From contig JAUIAH010000022.1 in assembly GCA_030425385.1 (NCBI GenBank), positions 1 to 64,000 on the forward strand: a stretch of 64,000 bases of DNA, given 5' to 3'. The stretch comes from Verrucomicrobiia bacterium (GTDB lineage Bacteria; Verrucomicrobiota; Verrucomicrobiia; Verrucomicrobiales; DEV007). The notes under the pieces were generated by a model, which was not told the DNA's origin, did no database searches, and saw only the letters and a program-made list of their open reading frames with translations. Below are positions 17,523 to 26,535 of this stretch, piece after piece. A program made the position numbers and the translations under genes. Numbering within the stretch: the first letter of the stretch is position 1; every line of letters begins with the position of its first letter.

Positions 17523-17963
17523 CCCAGAGACCTGCCGCCGCTATCGATCGATCCCTGCAGTGGGGAGCCGATATGGAGGCAGATCGTGGAGCAACTGAAA
17601 GTCCAAATCGCCTCTCGGGAACTCACGCCGGGGGAGCGCCTGCCAAGCATTCGGAATCTAGGAAGCACCTTGAAGGTGAATCCGCGCACGGTGGTGCGTG
17701 CTTACGAAGAGTTGGGCCATTTGGGATTGGTGGTCACGCGGCAGGGCCAAGGGGTGTTTGTTCTCAATGGGGAAGCCCGTGAACCCGCTTCGCAGCATGC
17801 GCGTCGCGCTGTGTTAGAAGATCTCACCAGGCGGATGTTGGCAGAGGGCACGCGGATGGGAGCCGACGCCGATGAGATGTTAGCGATCTTTGAGGAGACC
17901 TGTCAGGCCATGCAACTCCCACTTTCGAAATCAGAAACCACGCCAAGGAATGCCTCATGTTAA
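17520..17963 (+). CDS. GntR-family transcriptional regulator (YtrA-like)
   Basis: A 147-residue protein with an N-terminal winged helix: P-I-W-R-Q-I-V-E-Q-L-K, G-E-R-L-P-S-I-R-N-L and V-N-P-R-T-V-V-R-A-Y-E-E-L (about residues 15-75). A short helical tail replaces a large ligand-binding domain, as in the YtrA subfamily. YtrA-type regulators repress adjacent ABC transporter operons. The downstream ATP-binding gene overlaps this one by 7 bases, so regulator and transporter are co-expressed. No effector can be inferred. Confidence 0.85.
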   Translation: MPRDLPPLSIDPCSGEPIWRQIVEQLKVQIASRELTPGERLPSIRNLGSTLKVNPRTVVRAYEELGHLGLVVTRQGQGVFVLNGEAREPASQHARRAVLEDLTRRMLAEGTRMGADADEMLAIFEETCQAMQLPLSKSETTPRNASC

Positions 17964-18817
17964 ACGCCGATCATGTTAGTCGAATGTTTGGGAACGTGCC
18001 CGTTCTCACTGATGTCTCGTTGTCTTTCCAAACGGGAGAGATCACTGCTCTGTTAGGTCCGAATGGCTCAGGCAAGAGTACTCTCTTCCGCGTGATGGCT
18101 GGGGTGCTAGAGCCCTCCTCAGGGTGCGTGCACTGGGATGTCTCGAAATCAGTGGCATCCGCAGTGGCAAGCATGATCGATGGATGGGAACCTCCACGCT
18201 GGGCCACGGCGAGACGATTGTTAGATTTGCAAAGTGAAGTGCCCTTTGGATTTGATCGTAGCTATGCGGAGAAACTCCTGTGTTCTCAAGAGATTCCCCT
18301 GACAAAGCGCTATGGTGCGCTGAGCAAAGGCCAACGACGCTGGGTCTGTGCAAGCTTGACCTTGGCAACGCGCGCATCCTGCCTCCTGCTGGATGAACCC
18401 GCCGATGGCTTGGACCCAAGGGCGCGAAAGAAGCTCTACGACGCGATCCGGGACGTGGTCAATGAGCGCGAATGTGCTGCCGTCGTTGCCACACACATTC
18501 TTCCTGATATTGGACGGGTGGCAGATGCCATGGCGATCCTCCAACGTGGTCGCCTGGTGATGCACGAATCCCTTGAGCGCTTGCGAGAAGAATTGTGTGA
18601 GGTGGAAATGGCCCGTGGGTGTCCGCTTCCCGAGAACTTGGTGCCACACGTCTTGGGGCACACTCCGCGTGCATGCGGGGATGCCTACGTCGTCCGTCAC
18701 TGTGGAGGGCTTGATGAAGTGAGAGAAGCGCTCTCTTCGAAGGACCGGGTGCAGCGGCTCACGATCGACGCACTCTATCAATCGCTCACGGAATCTGAAA
18801 TGGTTCTGGCGGCCTAA
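17957..18817 (+). CDS. ABC transporter ATP-binding protein
   Basis: A 286-residue ATPase with Walker A G-P-N-G-S-G-K-S (34-41), signature L-S-K-G-Q (122-126), Walker B L-L-L-D-E-P (143-148), and a final switch histidine in V-A-T-H-I-L. The signature has K instead of the second G-associated residue and is slightly unusual (canonical LSGGQ). It is the second gene of the GntR operon. The next two genes encode membrane proteins that may form the permease or act with it. YtrB-like exporters of this kind usually handle peptides or envelope stress, but the substrate is unknown here. Confidence 0.85.
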   Translation: MLNADHVSRMFGNVPVLTDVSLSFQTGEITALLGPNGSGKSTLFRVMAGVLEPSSGCVHWDVSKSVASAVASMIDGWEPPRWATARRLLDLQSEVPFGFDRSYAEKLLCSQEIPLTKRYGALSKGQRRWVCASLTLATRASCLLLDEPADGLDPRARKKLYDAIRDVVNERECAAVVATHILPDIGRVADAMAILQRGRLVMHESLERLREELCEVEMARGCPLPENLVPHVLGHTPRACGDAYVVRHCGGLDEVREALSSKDRVQRLTIDALYQSLTESEMVLAA

Positions 18818-18834
18818 CAACGAACATACCTAGC

Positions 18835-19506
18835 ATGATGAAACGCCATCTCCTTCTATGGATTCTGCGCCCGGCCTTGTCGGGGAGCCTCCTGCTCGCG
18901 GTCCTTGCCTTGATGTGGGTGCTCTTTGAGAGTGATCCGCTGTGGGAAACTCCTGTCTTGCCTGCGATACTGATCTTTCTGCACACCTTTCTCACGACGG
19001 CAACGATTTATTGGGCGTGGGGCAGGGCAGGAAGCTTTGCTTATGTCCAAACGCGAGGGCACCTTCCCGAAACGCTCTGGCGGCATCGGTTGGGTGCTGG
19101 GTATCTCACGGCGGCGATTGTCTGGCTCCCCGCAGCGATCGTGGTGCTCAGCCCATGCCGGTCCTGGCTCCAGGGTGAGGTCTTTCAGAATCCCTATTAC
19201 CCGATCATGCATGCGCGCGATGTGGTGGAGGTCGGGCGCTGGTTTCTCCTCTATCTAGTGACCGTGCCAGCGGCGCACTATGCCTGGATTCGCCAAGCGC
19301 AGCCATGCCGCTTTCCGGGCACAGGGCACTGGCTTCTCGCTGGATTGCCCGTGCTTCTCTACACCTGGTACCGCTGTCTGCACGCGCCGTTGCTTGAGCA
19401 GACGCTCTACGCTGGGTCTGCGATCCTTCTCACCTTGATCCTCAGTATCCTCTTCCTGCTTGGAGGACGTCGCCTTAGCCAATCCATGGAACTTTCCCAG
19501 TCATGA
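18835..19506 (+). CDS. integral membrane protein, probable ABC transporter partner
   Basis: A 223-residue protein with about six membrane helices (around residues 10-30, 42-62, 90-112, 135-155, 170-188 and 195-212). No named family was recognised. Its position between the ATPase gene (18 bases upstream) and a large membrane-anchored protein (overlapping ATGA) suggests that it forms the membrane part of the transporter. Length and hydrophobicity fit an ABC-2-like permease half, but no diagnostic motif is visible. Confidence 0.6.
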   Translation: MMKRHLLLWILRPALSGSLLLAVLALMWVLFESDPLWETPVLPAILIFLHTFLTTATIYWAWGRAGSFAYVQTRGHLPETLWRHRLGAGYLTAAIVWLPAAIVVLSPCRSWLQGEVFQNPYYPIMHARDVVEVGRWFLLYLVTVPAAHYAWIRQAQPCRFPGTGHWLLAGLPVLLYTWYRCLHAPLLEQTLYAGSAILLTLILSILFLLGGRRLSQSMELSQS

Positions 19507-21743
19507 GTACCGAATTACTCACGCAGCCTTACACACTGACACTTCTCCTCGTGTTGCTGCTTCCTGTGGCGGGAGGTATAGCCTACTGGATGCGTCGTCG
19601 TCGACTGGTCTACGCGGGCGTGGATGGCTCAGGGCTAGACAGACGGCCATCGCGAGCGATCCGTGGTGTGGAGAGTGCTCTCTTGGTCATTGCAGGGTTT
19701 AGCGTCCTAGCACTGGTGCTCATGCGGACGCGTGGTGGTTATCTGCTAGATTTGGAGAAGCTGGCGCCGGAACTTGCGTTTCGCTACTGGTCGCTGGCGA
19801 GCTTGGCATTCCTTGCCGTGATCGTGGCGAGTGTCCTTGCTTGGCGTGGGCAGACCCGCTTGGGACTGTTTCTCGTCATCGGAGCAGTCGCTAGCCACGG
19901 CTTGCACGTGAATGCCAAGCATCATGTCTATCGGATTCAGAATCCTGCCGATCTGTCAGAGAATCCTTCGTTCACCATTGATTTCCAGGATGCGCAGAAT
20001 GGTCATGGATCTATCAAAGGGGCGGATGTGTGGGTAGGCGAGGTCTATCTCGGGAAGACACCGATCACGACGACGGTGAATGCCTTTTGGGAGAGGATTG
20101 GTCAACCTCAAGAGGAGCCTAAGGACTATCATGATGAAAGCACGTTTGTCAGGGTGGCGATACCCAACGCTCGTAGCTATCGCCGAGACTTCTCAACGGA
20201 ACTGACAGATCAACCACAGCGGCACTGGCAGATAGACAAGTATGCCTGGTGGAATGGGCTTTATCCACGATTCTATGAGGCTACGGCCCGTCCATGGCTT
20301 CGGATTGCCGTGCCGGAGAAGGTGCCGACGCGTGCTTATCGCGCCGCCGTGCCCACTTACATGCGTGCCAAGTGGAAAGGGCATGAGGTCTATCTCTTGG
20401 GAGGGCATGGACCACCGCTCAGCGGACATCTTGGCGGCACCTCGGTTGTGAATGTGGTCGTTCCAAGCCATCAAGCGGCCATTCAAGAACATTTGGTGGC
20501 TTTGCGAGGAAGCGCCTACCAGACTTCTCCTGCCTGGATCGATACGATGTTGAGCTTCGGTCGCTCCGGGGAAGCGGTGCTCGACTACGAATCAGAGACG
20601 GCACCGGAGCTGAAAGCCGTTTACGAAGCGGTGGTGGCTGCCAAGCTCGCACGCCGTTTCGGGACGCCTGAATCCGTTCCTCGTGCGGAAATTCCGGGAA
20701 TATTTGAACAGATGTTAGAAACGCATGGTTCCGTTCTGGGCGATCGCTTGTCTCCAGAATCACAGTGGCTGCAAGCGCTCGCCCCTCGATTGGACCCCAC
20801 TTGGCTCGTCGAGCAATTGAAACCAATCGTGCGGTCCGAGGAAGTCGTGAATCGCTATTATCAGTACACGGATGACCCATGGTGGTGGGCCTTGGCCACC
20901 GCGGCGCTCCTTTGGGACAAGGCGGCCGGTCCCGGGAACGTGTTAGAGCAGGATCTCGTCACCTGGATCCTGCGATGGCATCCCAGCGATGGGCCGATGC
21001 TAGCATTTGCTGCCCAGTTGGGAGGATTGGTTTACGAGACTTACGTAGCCCGTCAGGTGGCGTTGGCTCCAGACAAATGGTCTCGCTCGGCGTGTTGGCT
21101 CACAGGGGATCTCGGACGCGAAATCCGCGCTGGTTTAAAAGATCGCATGGTGAACGAGGCGAACTTTGCGATGACGCATGGGGGAGGCTATCTCGAAGAA
21201 TACCTCTTCCTGGACGGTCCGTATCACGCTGACTCCCTGGCTCGCCAATACTATCCGCATTTCCAGCGCTTGGCGCGGCGCGAACATTCTGGAAGATTAG
21301 GATCACTAACGCTTGCCTACCTGACGCGCATGGAGCCCGACACGCCCCCGCGTCTCTACAGGGAGGCGTTCGCCCAACTGCTGCCTCGAACGCACGAGGG
21401 TCATGAAGGTGATCTGGTGAGCGGATTGCGAATGTTGGCTCGGTTGAGCGGAGAGAAACGAATGGACGTCTTGCGAGCATTGCGGGAGGAGGCTCTGCAA
21501 CTCGATCGCGAGTCGCTGAAAGAGAAACTGCTGGTCGTGGCTGACGCAATGTTAGCCCAGGCGGGTGATCCCGGAGGAATCGATCGCCTCTTGAATGCGC
21601 CTCTCAACGTCGACGCCCGATGGTTTAAGGAATTCCTGCACCGGCCGCCTCATCCAAGACTGATCCGTGCGATGGAAGGGCATTCAAATGTCCGCCTTCA
21701 CGAAGCTGCTGCCAGGGCCTTGGCAAAGTATCCTTTTAGGTAG
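19503..21743 (+). CDS. large membrane-anchored protein of unknown function, ABC operon
   Basis: A 746-residue protein with three N-terminal membrane helices (about 7-25, 55-72 and 95-145 as a broad region), then a long extracytoplasmic part. A beta-rich PEGA-like piece (G-A-D-V-W-V-G-E-V-Y-L-G-K-T-P-I-T-T) lies at about 175-200. After residue 380 it becomes mainly helical, resembling HEAT-type repeats. It begins in the stop codon of the previous gene (ATGA overlap) and is the last gene of the GntR-ABC cluster. It may be the sensor or substrate-binding part of that system. I do not recognise the family. Confidence 0.6.
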   Translation: MSTELLTQPYTLTLLLVLLLPVAGGIAYWMRRRRLVYAGVDGSGLDRRPSRAIRGVESALLVIAGFSVLALVLMRTRGGYLLDLEKLAPELAFRYWSLASLAFLAVIVASVLAWRGQTRLGLFLVIGAVASHGLHVNAKHHVYRIQNPADLSENPSFTIDFQDAQNGHGSIKGADVWVGEVYLGKTPITTTVNAFWERIGQPQEEPKDYHDESTFVRVAIPNARSYRRDFSTELTDQPQRHWQIDKYAWWNGLYPRFYEATARPWLRIAVPEKVPTRAYRAAVPTYMRAKWKGHEVYLLGGHGPPLSGHLGGTSVVNVVVPSHQAAIQEHLVALRGSAYQTSPAWIDTMLSFGRSGEAVLDYESETAPELKAVYEAVVAAKLARRFGTPESVPRAEIPGIFEQMLETHGSVLGDRLSPESQWLQALAPRLDPTWLVEQLKPIVRSEEVVNRYYQYTDDPWWWALATAALLWDKAAGPGNVLEQDLVTWILRWHPSDGPMLAFAAQLGGLVYETYVARQVALAPDKWSRSACWLTGDLGREIRAGLKDRMVNEANFAMTHGGGYLEEYLFLDGPYHADSLARQYYPHFQRLARREHSGRLGSLTLAYLTRMEPDTPPRLYREAFAQLLPRTHEGHEGDLVSGLRMLARLSGEKRMDVLRALREEALQLDRESLKEKLLVVADAMLAQAGDPGGIDRLLNAPLNVDARWFKEFLHRPPHPRLIRAMEGHSNVRLHEAAARALAKYPFR

Positions 21744-21772
21744 GTGTCTCGTTGAATGCTTGGACGGTCACG

Positions 21773-22573
21773 CTAGGATTTCGAGGTGGCCGCGCCGATG
21801 ACGTCGATGAGGGTGCCGGGTTTGACGCGGACTCGGTAGTTGGCTGTGAGGTCTTTCCACAAGACACGTCCTTCTTTGTCGAGAATGAAGACGGCGGGTC
21901 GAGCGATGTCTTTTCCCATCAGACCGTTCTCGTGACGGAGGCCGAAGGCATCGATCACCTTGAGGTCTGGATCGGAGAGGATGGGGTAGGTGAGGTCAAG
22001 TTTGGCCACGACCTTGGCATTGGCCTCCGGGGGATCGACACAGATGCCGACAATGTCCGTCTTGAGTGTTTGGAAATCGTGGTAGCGCGACTGCAAGCCT
22101 TGCAGTTCTGAAAGACAGAACGGTCACCAGTGACCACGATAGAAAGACAGGATGAGATAACGCCCGCGAAAGTCTTCCAATCGCACCGTGGAGCCGTCGT
22201 GAGCGGTGAGCGCGAATTCTGGAGACGCCGCCAAGTTCTTGGTGGTGGCAGTCTCTTGAGGGATCTGATAGGAAATGTAGAAGACGTAGAAGAGAAAGAG
22301 TCCTGCGAACAAGGCGGAGGCGGTGAGCAGCAGGCCGTGCCAGACGGAATGTCCGCGTCGTTGTGTTTCACGAGCGATTGCGAATGAGCGCCAGGCAAAT
22401 GTTAGACCGATTCCAATGAGGATCAGATTGAGCCAGGGGAAATCCCGCGTGATGGGGAAGAGGGCGAAGAAGAGGAAGTAGCTGAGACAGCCCACGAGAA
22501 CCAAGGGCAAGCCGAACCAGGCGAGGCGGAGCTTTCGCTGTGGGTTCTCTGAAGACTCGGGCGCGACAGTCAT
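21773..22573 (-). CDS. selenoprotein: membrane-anchored peroxiredoxin-like protein (Sec in U-P-F-C)
   Basis: This gene has an in-frame TGA at 22126-22124. Reading it as Sec gives one 266-residue protein from the ATG at 22573 (4-base ATGA overlap with folA; ATG at 22579 is also possible). Residues about 15-115 contain four hydrophobic helices. From about residue 122 there is an AhpC/TSA-like redoxin domain: L-E-D-F-R-G-R-Y-L-I-L-S-F-Y-R-G-H-W-U150-P-F-C153-L-S-E-L. Cys relatives have C in place of U, so Sec is the attacking residue of a U-x-x-C pair. The domain continues with Y-P-I-L-S-D-P and R-P-A-V-F-I-L-D. A hairpin with loop GGC lies 25 bases past the TGA. It probably reduces peroxides or disulfides at the membrane. 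Operon: thyA-folA-this gene. Confidence 0.85.
22091..22126 (-). promoter_or_regulatory. candidate bacterial SECIS element (redoxin gene)
   Basis: On the minus strand the TGA at 22126-22124 is followed by two hairpins. The first is TTCTG/CAGAA (22120-22116 with 22110-22106). The second is CTGCAA/TTGCAG (22105-22100 with 22096-22091) with the loop GGC. The second loop begins 25 bases after the TGA and has G in its first positions, which fits the general rule for bacterial SECIS elements. The structure was found by eye and not scored. Confidence 0.6.
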
Positions 22574-23073
22574 GAGCATTCCGGACGACGCACGTAGCGA
22601 CGCACGTCAAAGTCTGGGAAGGTAGTCAGGGTTTCGTCAAAGACAAAAGCTTCTTCGAATGGTGGCATGAAGGTATCGCCCTCATAGGCCTGATGCACGT
22701 GCGTGAGAATGAGAGAGGCGCACGTCTGCAGATAGGCATCGAAGACGCGGGCGCCACCGATGAGGTAGGCGTCGCCGGTCACGCCGAGATCGATCAATCC
22801 CTGAAGGTCCGCGATGATCTCCACTCCAGGAACCGGCGTGAGGGTGCGGCTCAGAACGATGTTGCGGCGCTTGGGCAGCGGGCGTTTAGGCAGGGATTCG
22901 AACGTCGCGCGGCCCATGATGATCGGGTGCCCTAAGGTGCGTTCCTTGAAAAGCTTGAGGTCTTGGGGTAAGTGCCAGGGCAAGGTGCCGTCACGACCAA
23001 TGACGCGATTGGAGGCCATGGCGACGAGTGCATGGAGATGAATGCCCACGCGGGTGAGATCGCCGTGTGTCAT
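22570..23073 (-). CDS. folA: dihydrofolate reductase
   Basis: A 167-residue enzyme that reduces dihydrofolate to tetrahydrofolate with NADPH in the cytoplasm. Family motifs are clear: A-S-N-R-V-I-G-R-D-G-T-L-P-W-H-L-P-x-D (Met20-loop region), I-I-M-G-R-A-T-F-E-S-L, R-R-N-I-V-L-S-R and A-Y-L-I-G-G-A-R-V-F. It lies between thyA (21 bases upstream) and the selenoprotein redoxin (4-base overlap), so the three genes probably share a transcript. Pairing with thyA is functionally sensible, because ThyA consumes methylene-tetrahydrofolate and yields dihydrofolate. Confidence 0.93.
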   Translation of the reverse strand: MTHGDLTRVGIHLHALVAMASNRVIGRDGTLPWHLPQDLKLFKERTLGHPIIMGRATFESLPKRPLPKRRNIVLSRTLTPVPGVEIIADLQGLIDLGVTGDAYLIGGARVFDAYLQTCASLILTHVHQAYEGDTFMPPFEEAFVFDETLTTFPDFDVRRYVRRPECS

Positions 23074-23094
23074 GCGAGGAGGTGCGTGTGGTCG

Positions 23095-23889
23095 TTAGAC
23101 AGAAACGTCCGCCTTGATATGAGGATGGGGGTCGTAGTTCTCCAAACGGAAATCTTCAAAGACGAAGCCATCGATCTGATCCACTTCAGGATTCAGCTGC
23201 ATGGTAGGGAGCGGGCGACAAGAACGCGAAAGCTGTTCTTTCGCCTGATCGAGATGATTGCTGTACAAATGCAAGTCTCCAAAGGTATGAACGAAAGTTC
23301 CCGGCTGAAGCCCTGTCACTTGTGCCATCATGAGGGTGAGGAGCGCGTAGGAGGCGATATTGAACGGCACACCAAGGAAGAGATCGGCGCTGCGTTGGTA
23401 GAGTTGACAACTCAGCTCGCCCTCACACACGTAGAATTGGAAGAGCAAATGGCAGGGTGGTAAGGCCATGTCCTCCACGTCAGCGACATTCCAGGCACAG
23501 ACAACATGGCGACGACTCGCTGGGTTCGTCTTGATCTGATCCACCACTTGAGCAATCTGATCGACCGTCTTGCCATCGGGGCCTTCCCAAGAACGCCATT
23601 GTTTCCCATAGACGGGACCGAGGTTGCCTTCCTCGTCCGCCCATTCATCCCAGATGCGGACCTTGTTTGCTTTCAAATAAGCGATGTTGGTGTCGCCTTT
23701 TAAAAACCAGAGGAGTTCATGAATGATGGAGCGGAGGTGCAGTTTTTTTGTAGTGAGGAGGGGAAACCCCTCACGAAGATCGAAACGCTCTTGGGCACCG
23801 AAGACGGAGTACGTGCCGGTGCCAGTGCGATCGTCGCGATAGCGTCCCTCGGTGAGGACGCGTTGGAGGAGGCGGTGATAGGCTTGCAT
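23095..23889 (-). CDS. thyA: thymidylate synthase
   Basis: A 264-residue enzyme that methylates dUMP to dTMP with methylene-tetrahydrofolate. The short bacterial form is complete: R-T-G-T-G-T near the N-terminus, the T-T-K-K-L and W-F-L-K-G-D-T-N segments, catalytic C146 in [22 protein letters not shown] and H-L-Y-S-N-H. It is the first gene of the thyA-folA-redoxin operon; a pseudopilin-like gene lies 18 bases upstream on the same strand. Confidence 0.95.
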   Translation of the reverse strand: MQAYHRLLQRVLTEGRYRDDRTGTGTYSVFGAQERFDLREGFPLLTTKKLHLRSIIHELLWFLKGDTNIAYLKANKVRIWDEWADEEGNLGPVYGKQWRSWEGPDGKTVDQIAQVVDQIKTNPASRRHVVCAWNVADVEDMALPPCHLLFQFYVCEGELSCQLYQRSADLFLGVPFNIASYALLTLMMAQVTGLQPGTFVHTFGDLHLYSNHLDQAKEQLSRSCRPLPTMQLNPEVDQIDGFVFEDFRLENYDPHPHIKADVSV

Positions 23890-23907
23890 GGAAGGAGATG
23901 GAGACGG

Positions 23908-24330
23908 CTAGTCCGTTGCCTGCTCCTGGAGATATGCGCTTCCGAGATCGTCGGCATCTCCGAAGGTGCCGTTCGGACCTGCGGAACGAAGCTTAACGCC
24001 TCCGCCCTCGGCTCTGTCAAATCGGAAGGGTCGCTTCCATGGGTCTAGCACTTGACCAGAGGGATCTAGAAATTGGCGGAACTCGGGCCGGAGATAGGAT
24101 TTCGCTCGCGGATTCTCGCCTAGCAGGGCCGCGACGATGACGGGCGGCTCTCCCTCGGGATACTGCTCCTGTTCCTCAAGGAAATCGGCGAGGCCCGTCT
24201 CCACCACATGGGCAATGAGGGCGGCGTTGCGACGCTGGAATTCGGGCCAGTAGAAGGTGGCAAAGGCTCCTAGTAACAAGGCCACCAGCCCGAAGCCGAC
24301 GGTGACCCCGATGACACCTTTTCGTAACAT
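23908..24330 (-). CDS. type II secretion GspG-like pseudopilin-related protein
   Basis: About 140 residues from the ATG at 24330. There is one N-terminal membrane helix (residues 5-27) and then a small domain whose end is typical of GspG-like pseudopilins: L-D-P-W-K-R-P-F-R-F, then S-A-G-P-N-G-T-F-G-D-A-D-D-L-G. The usual prepilin cleavage motif (G-F-T-L-I-E) is absent; the helix instead looks like a plain anchor. It may therefore be a relative anchored in the inner membrane and not a processed pilin. It lies 18 bases before thyA, and the glycosyltransferase gene diverges from it. Confidence 0.55.
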   Translation of the reverse strand: MLRKGVIGVTVGFGLVALLLGAFATFYWPEFQRRNAALIAHVVETGLADFLEEQEQYPEGEPPVIVAALLGENPRAKSYLRPEFRQFLDPSGQVLDPWKRPFRFDRAEGGGVKLRSAGPNGTFGDADDLGSAYLQEQATD

Positions 24331-24413
24331 GCGAGACCGTGGCAAGTCTCACCACCGCGTGCAAGTTCTGCGAATCGGTTCGCAATGGACCGGAAATGAG
24401 TCTATGTCCTTTC

Positions 24414-25649
24414 ATGGCCGATTTCTATCAGCACCGCCTACTCACCACCCTCCATCACCTCCGCGAGATTGATCTTGACGAGCAATCGAAGCGGCTCGCG
24501 AGTCACACGGCGAAGCGCCCCATCACGCTGATCCTTCCTGCGCTCTATGCGGAGGTCAAACGTCCCGCATTGCGGTCGATCGTCGACGAGCTCAAACAGG
24601 TTGATTACGTCAATCGTATCATCATCAGCATGAACCGGATGACGGCGGAGGAATTGGCTCATGCGCGGGAGTTCTTTTCCGAACTGCCGCAGGAGCACCA
24701 GATCATTTGGAATGATGGGCCCCGCCTGAAGGCGCTCTACGATCAATTGGAGAAAGCGGCGCTGACATCGTACACCCCGGGGAAAGGTTACAATGTCTGG
24801 ATGGCCATCGGGCACACACTGGCACAAGGCGGGACCAACATCATTGCCACGCACGACACGGATATCATTTCATACCATCGGGAGATGCTCCTGCGCCTGT
24901 GCATGCCTGCATCGGACCCCAGCATTGCCTATAATTTCTGTAAGAGTTATTACGGGCGGGTGTCGGATCGCATGTATGGTAGGGTCACACGTCTCTTCAT
25001 GGGGCCATTGATCCGAGCCATGATGCGAGTGTTAGGTCCCTTGCCGCTGTTGGAGTTTCTCGATAGCTTCCGTTACCTACTTTCGGGTGAGTTCGCCATG
25101 AATGTGAATCTCGCAAGTGTCCTCCGCCTTCCCGGAAACTGGGGGTTAGAGGTGGGCATGCTGTGCGAGGTCTTTCACAACACCACCAATCGGCGTATCT
25201 GTCAGGTTGACCTGGGGATGAATTTCGAGCACAAGCATCAGCACTTGGAAACGAAGGCGGATGGTGGCGCGGAACCCTCTCCGGAGAAAGGCTTGATGAA
25301 GATGGCCAAAGAAATCGTCCTCACGCTTTACTCGAATCTCACGGCGGCGGGTGTGCGGTTGGATGATGTGACCCTCAAGACCATCCGCCTCACCTATGTG
25401 AAGACGGCGAAGGATACGATCCAACGCTACCACGATGATTCCGTGATCAATGGACTCACCTACATGCGCCACGAGGAAGCGGCCGCTATCGAGTCGTTCG
25501 AGCGGGCCATGGATATTGCCGATCGTGAATTCTTGGAAGATGACTATCATCATCCCGAGATTCCCAATTGGAATCGTGTCTTCTCAGCCTTGCCAAACTT
25601 TGGTGAGGAACTGTTAGAAGCGGTCTCCTTGGATACGGAAGGCCGATGA
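24414..25649 (+). CDS. glycosyltransferase, glucosyl-3-phosphoglycerate synthase-like
   Basis: A 411-residue protein from the ATG at 24414 (start M-A-D-F-Y-Q, typical of relatives). It has a GT-A fold pattern: P-I-T-L-I-L-P-A-L-Y-A-E near the N-terminus, D-E-L-K-Q-V, G-K-G-Y-N-V-W, the metal-binding H-D-T-D-I-I-S-Y, F-R-Y-L-L-S-G-E-F-A-M, and W-G-L-E-V-G-M-L. Enzymes of this group transfer a hexose from a nucleotide sugar to 3-phosphoglycerate or a related acceptor, leading to compatible solutes such as glucosylglycerate. The specific acceptor is inferred from general resemblance only. It overlaps the following MBL gene by 4 bases. Confidence 0.75.
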   Translation: MADFYQHRLLTTLHHLREIDLDEQSKRLASHTAKRPITLILPALYAEVKRPALRSIVDELKQVDYVNRIIISMNRMTAEELAHAREFFSELPQEHQIIWNDGPRLKALYDQLEKAALTSYTPGKGYNVWMAIGHTLAQGGTNIIATHDTDIISYHREMLLRLCMPASDPSIAYNFCKSYYGRVSDRMYGRVTRLFMGPLIRAMMRVLGPLPLLEFLDSFRYLLSGEFAMNVNLASVLRLPGNWGLEVGMLCEVFHNTTNRRICQVDLGMNFEHKHQHLETKADGGAEPSPEKGLMKMAKEIVLTLYSNLTAAGVRLDDVTLKTIRLTYVKTAKDTIQRYHDDSVINGLTYMRHEEAAAIESFERAMDIADREFLEDDYHHPEIPNWNRVFSALPNFGEELLEAVSLDTEGR

Positions 25650-26530
25650 TTCACGTCCTCGACCTTCATTTCCAAGAGCATCCCGGGACCATTGCTGCCT
25701 TTCTCGTGGAGACGGACGTTGGGCCTGTCTTGGTCGAGTCCGGTCCTGCCACCACCTTGCGGGCGCTTGAGAATGGTCTCGCCGCGCATGGGTATGCCCT
25801 GACAGATATCCAGCACGTCTTCCTCTCACACATTCACTTCGACCACGCAGGGGCTGCTTGGCGTTTCGCGGAGCACGGAGCGACAATTCACGTGCATCCC
25901 TTTGGCGTGGATCACCTGGCCGATCCCGAGGTGCTTTGGAAATCGGCCAAACGCGTCTTTGAAGACGCTATGGAGACTCTCTGGGGAGAAATGCGCCCCA
26001 TCCCGTCCGCCCAGCTCCATGCGTGTGCCGATGGGGAATCGGTCGCGGTCGGAGATACGAGCTTCATCGCGCACCACACGCCTGGGCATGCCAAGCATCA
26101 CATCGCCTGGCAACTTGATAGAGTGCTCTTCACGGGCGATGTGGGTGGCGTCGCTTTGCGAGGCGGGCCTGCTCAACCACCCTGTCCGCCGCCTGACATT
26201 CACCTCGACGATTGGGATGCCTCCTTGGACAAGATCGTCGCTCTCAAGCCGGAGGTGCTCTATCTGACTCACTACGGCGAGATTCGTGCGATCGCCTCTC
26301 ACGTGGAAACGCTTCGGCGCACTTTGGGGGAATGGTGCCGGTGGGTGGAGTCGCATCTGCCAGGAACCACTCCGCAAGCCTTGGTGCCGGCCTTCGAGGA
26401 GGAGGTGCGCGCCCAGTTGCAGAATGCCGGGCTTGGGGAGGACGCGATCGCCGACTACGAAGTCGCCAATCCCGCCTTCATGAGTGTGGCCGGCTTGGCT
26501 CGCTACCTCACGAAAGTCAAACTCGTCTAA
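25646..26530 (+). CDS. MBL-fold metallohydrolase
   Basis: A 294-residue metallo-beta-lactamase fold hydrolase with the zinc motif H62-I-H64-F-D66-H67-A-G, a downstream histidine in H-H-T-P-G-H, and aspartate in F-T-G-D-V-G-G. The C-terminal 60 residues are helical and may cap the active site. It resembles the glyoxalase II/hydrolase branch, and no substrate can be assigned. It lies between the glycosyltransferase gene (overlapping) and sufU (5 bases downstream), so the three form an operon. Confidence 0.85.
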   Translation: MIHVLDLHFQEHPGTIAAFLVETDVGPVLVESGPATTLRALENGLAAHGYALTDIQHVFLSHIHFDHAGAAWRFAEHGATIHVHPFGVDHLADPEVLWKSAKRVFEDAMETLWGEMRPIPSAQLHACADGESVAVGDTSFIAHHTPGHAKHHIAWQLDRVLFTGDVGGVALRGGPAQPPCPPPDIHLDDWDASLDKIVALKPEVLYLTHYGEIRAIASHVETLRRTLGEWCRWVESHLPGTTPQALVPAFEEEVRAQLQNAGLGEDAIADYEVANPAFMSVAGLARYLTKVKLV

Positions 26531-26535
26531 GAACT

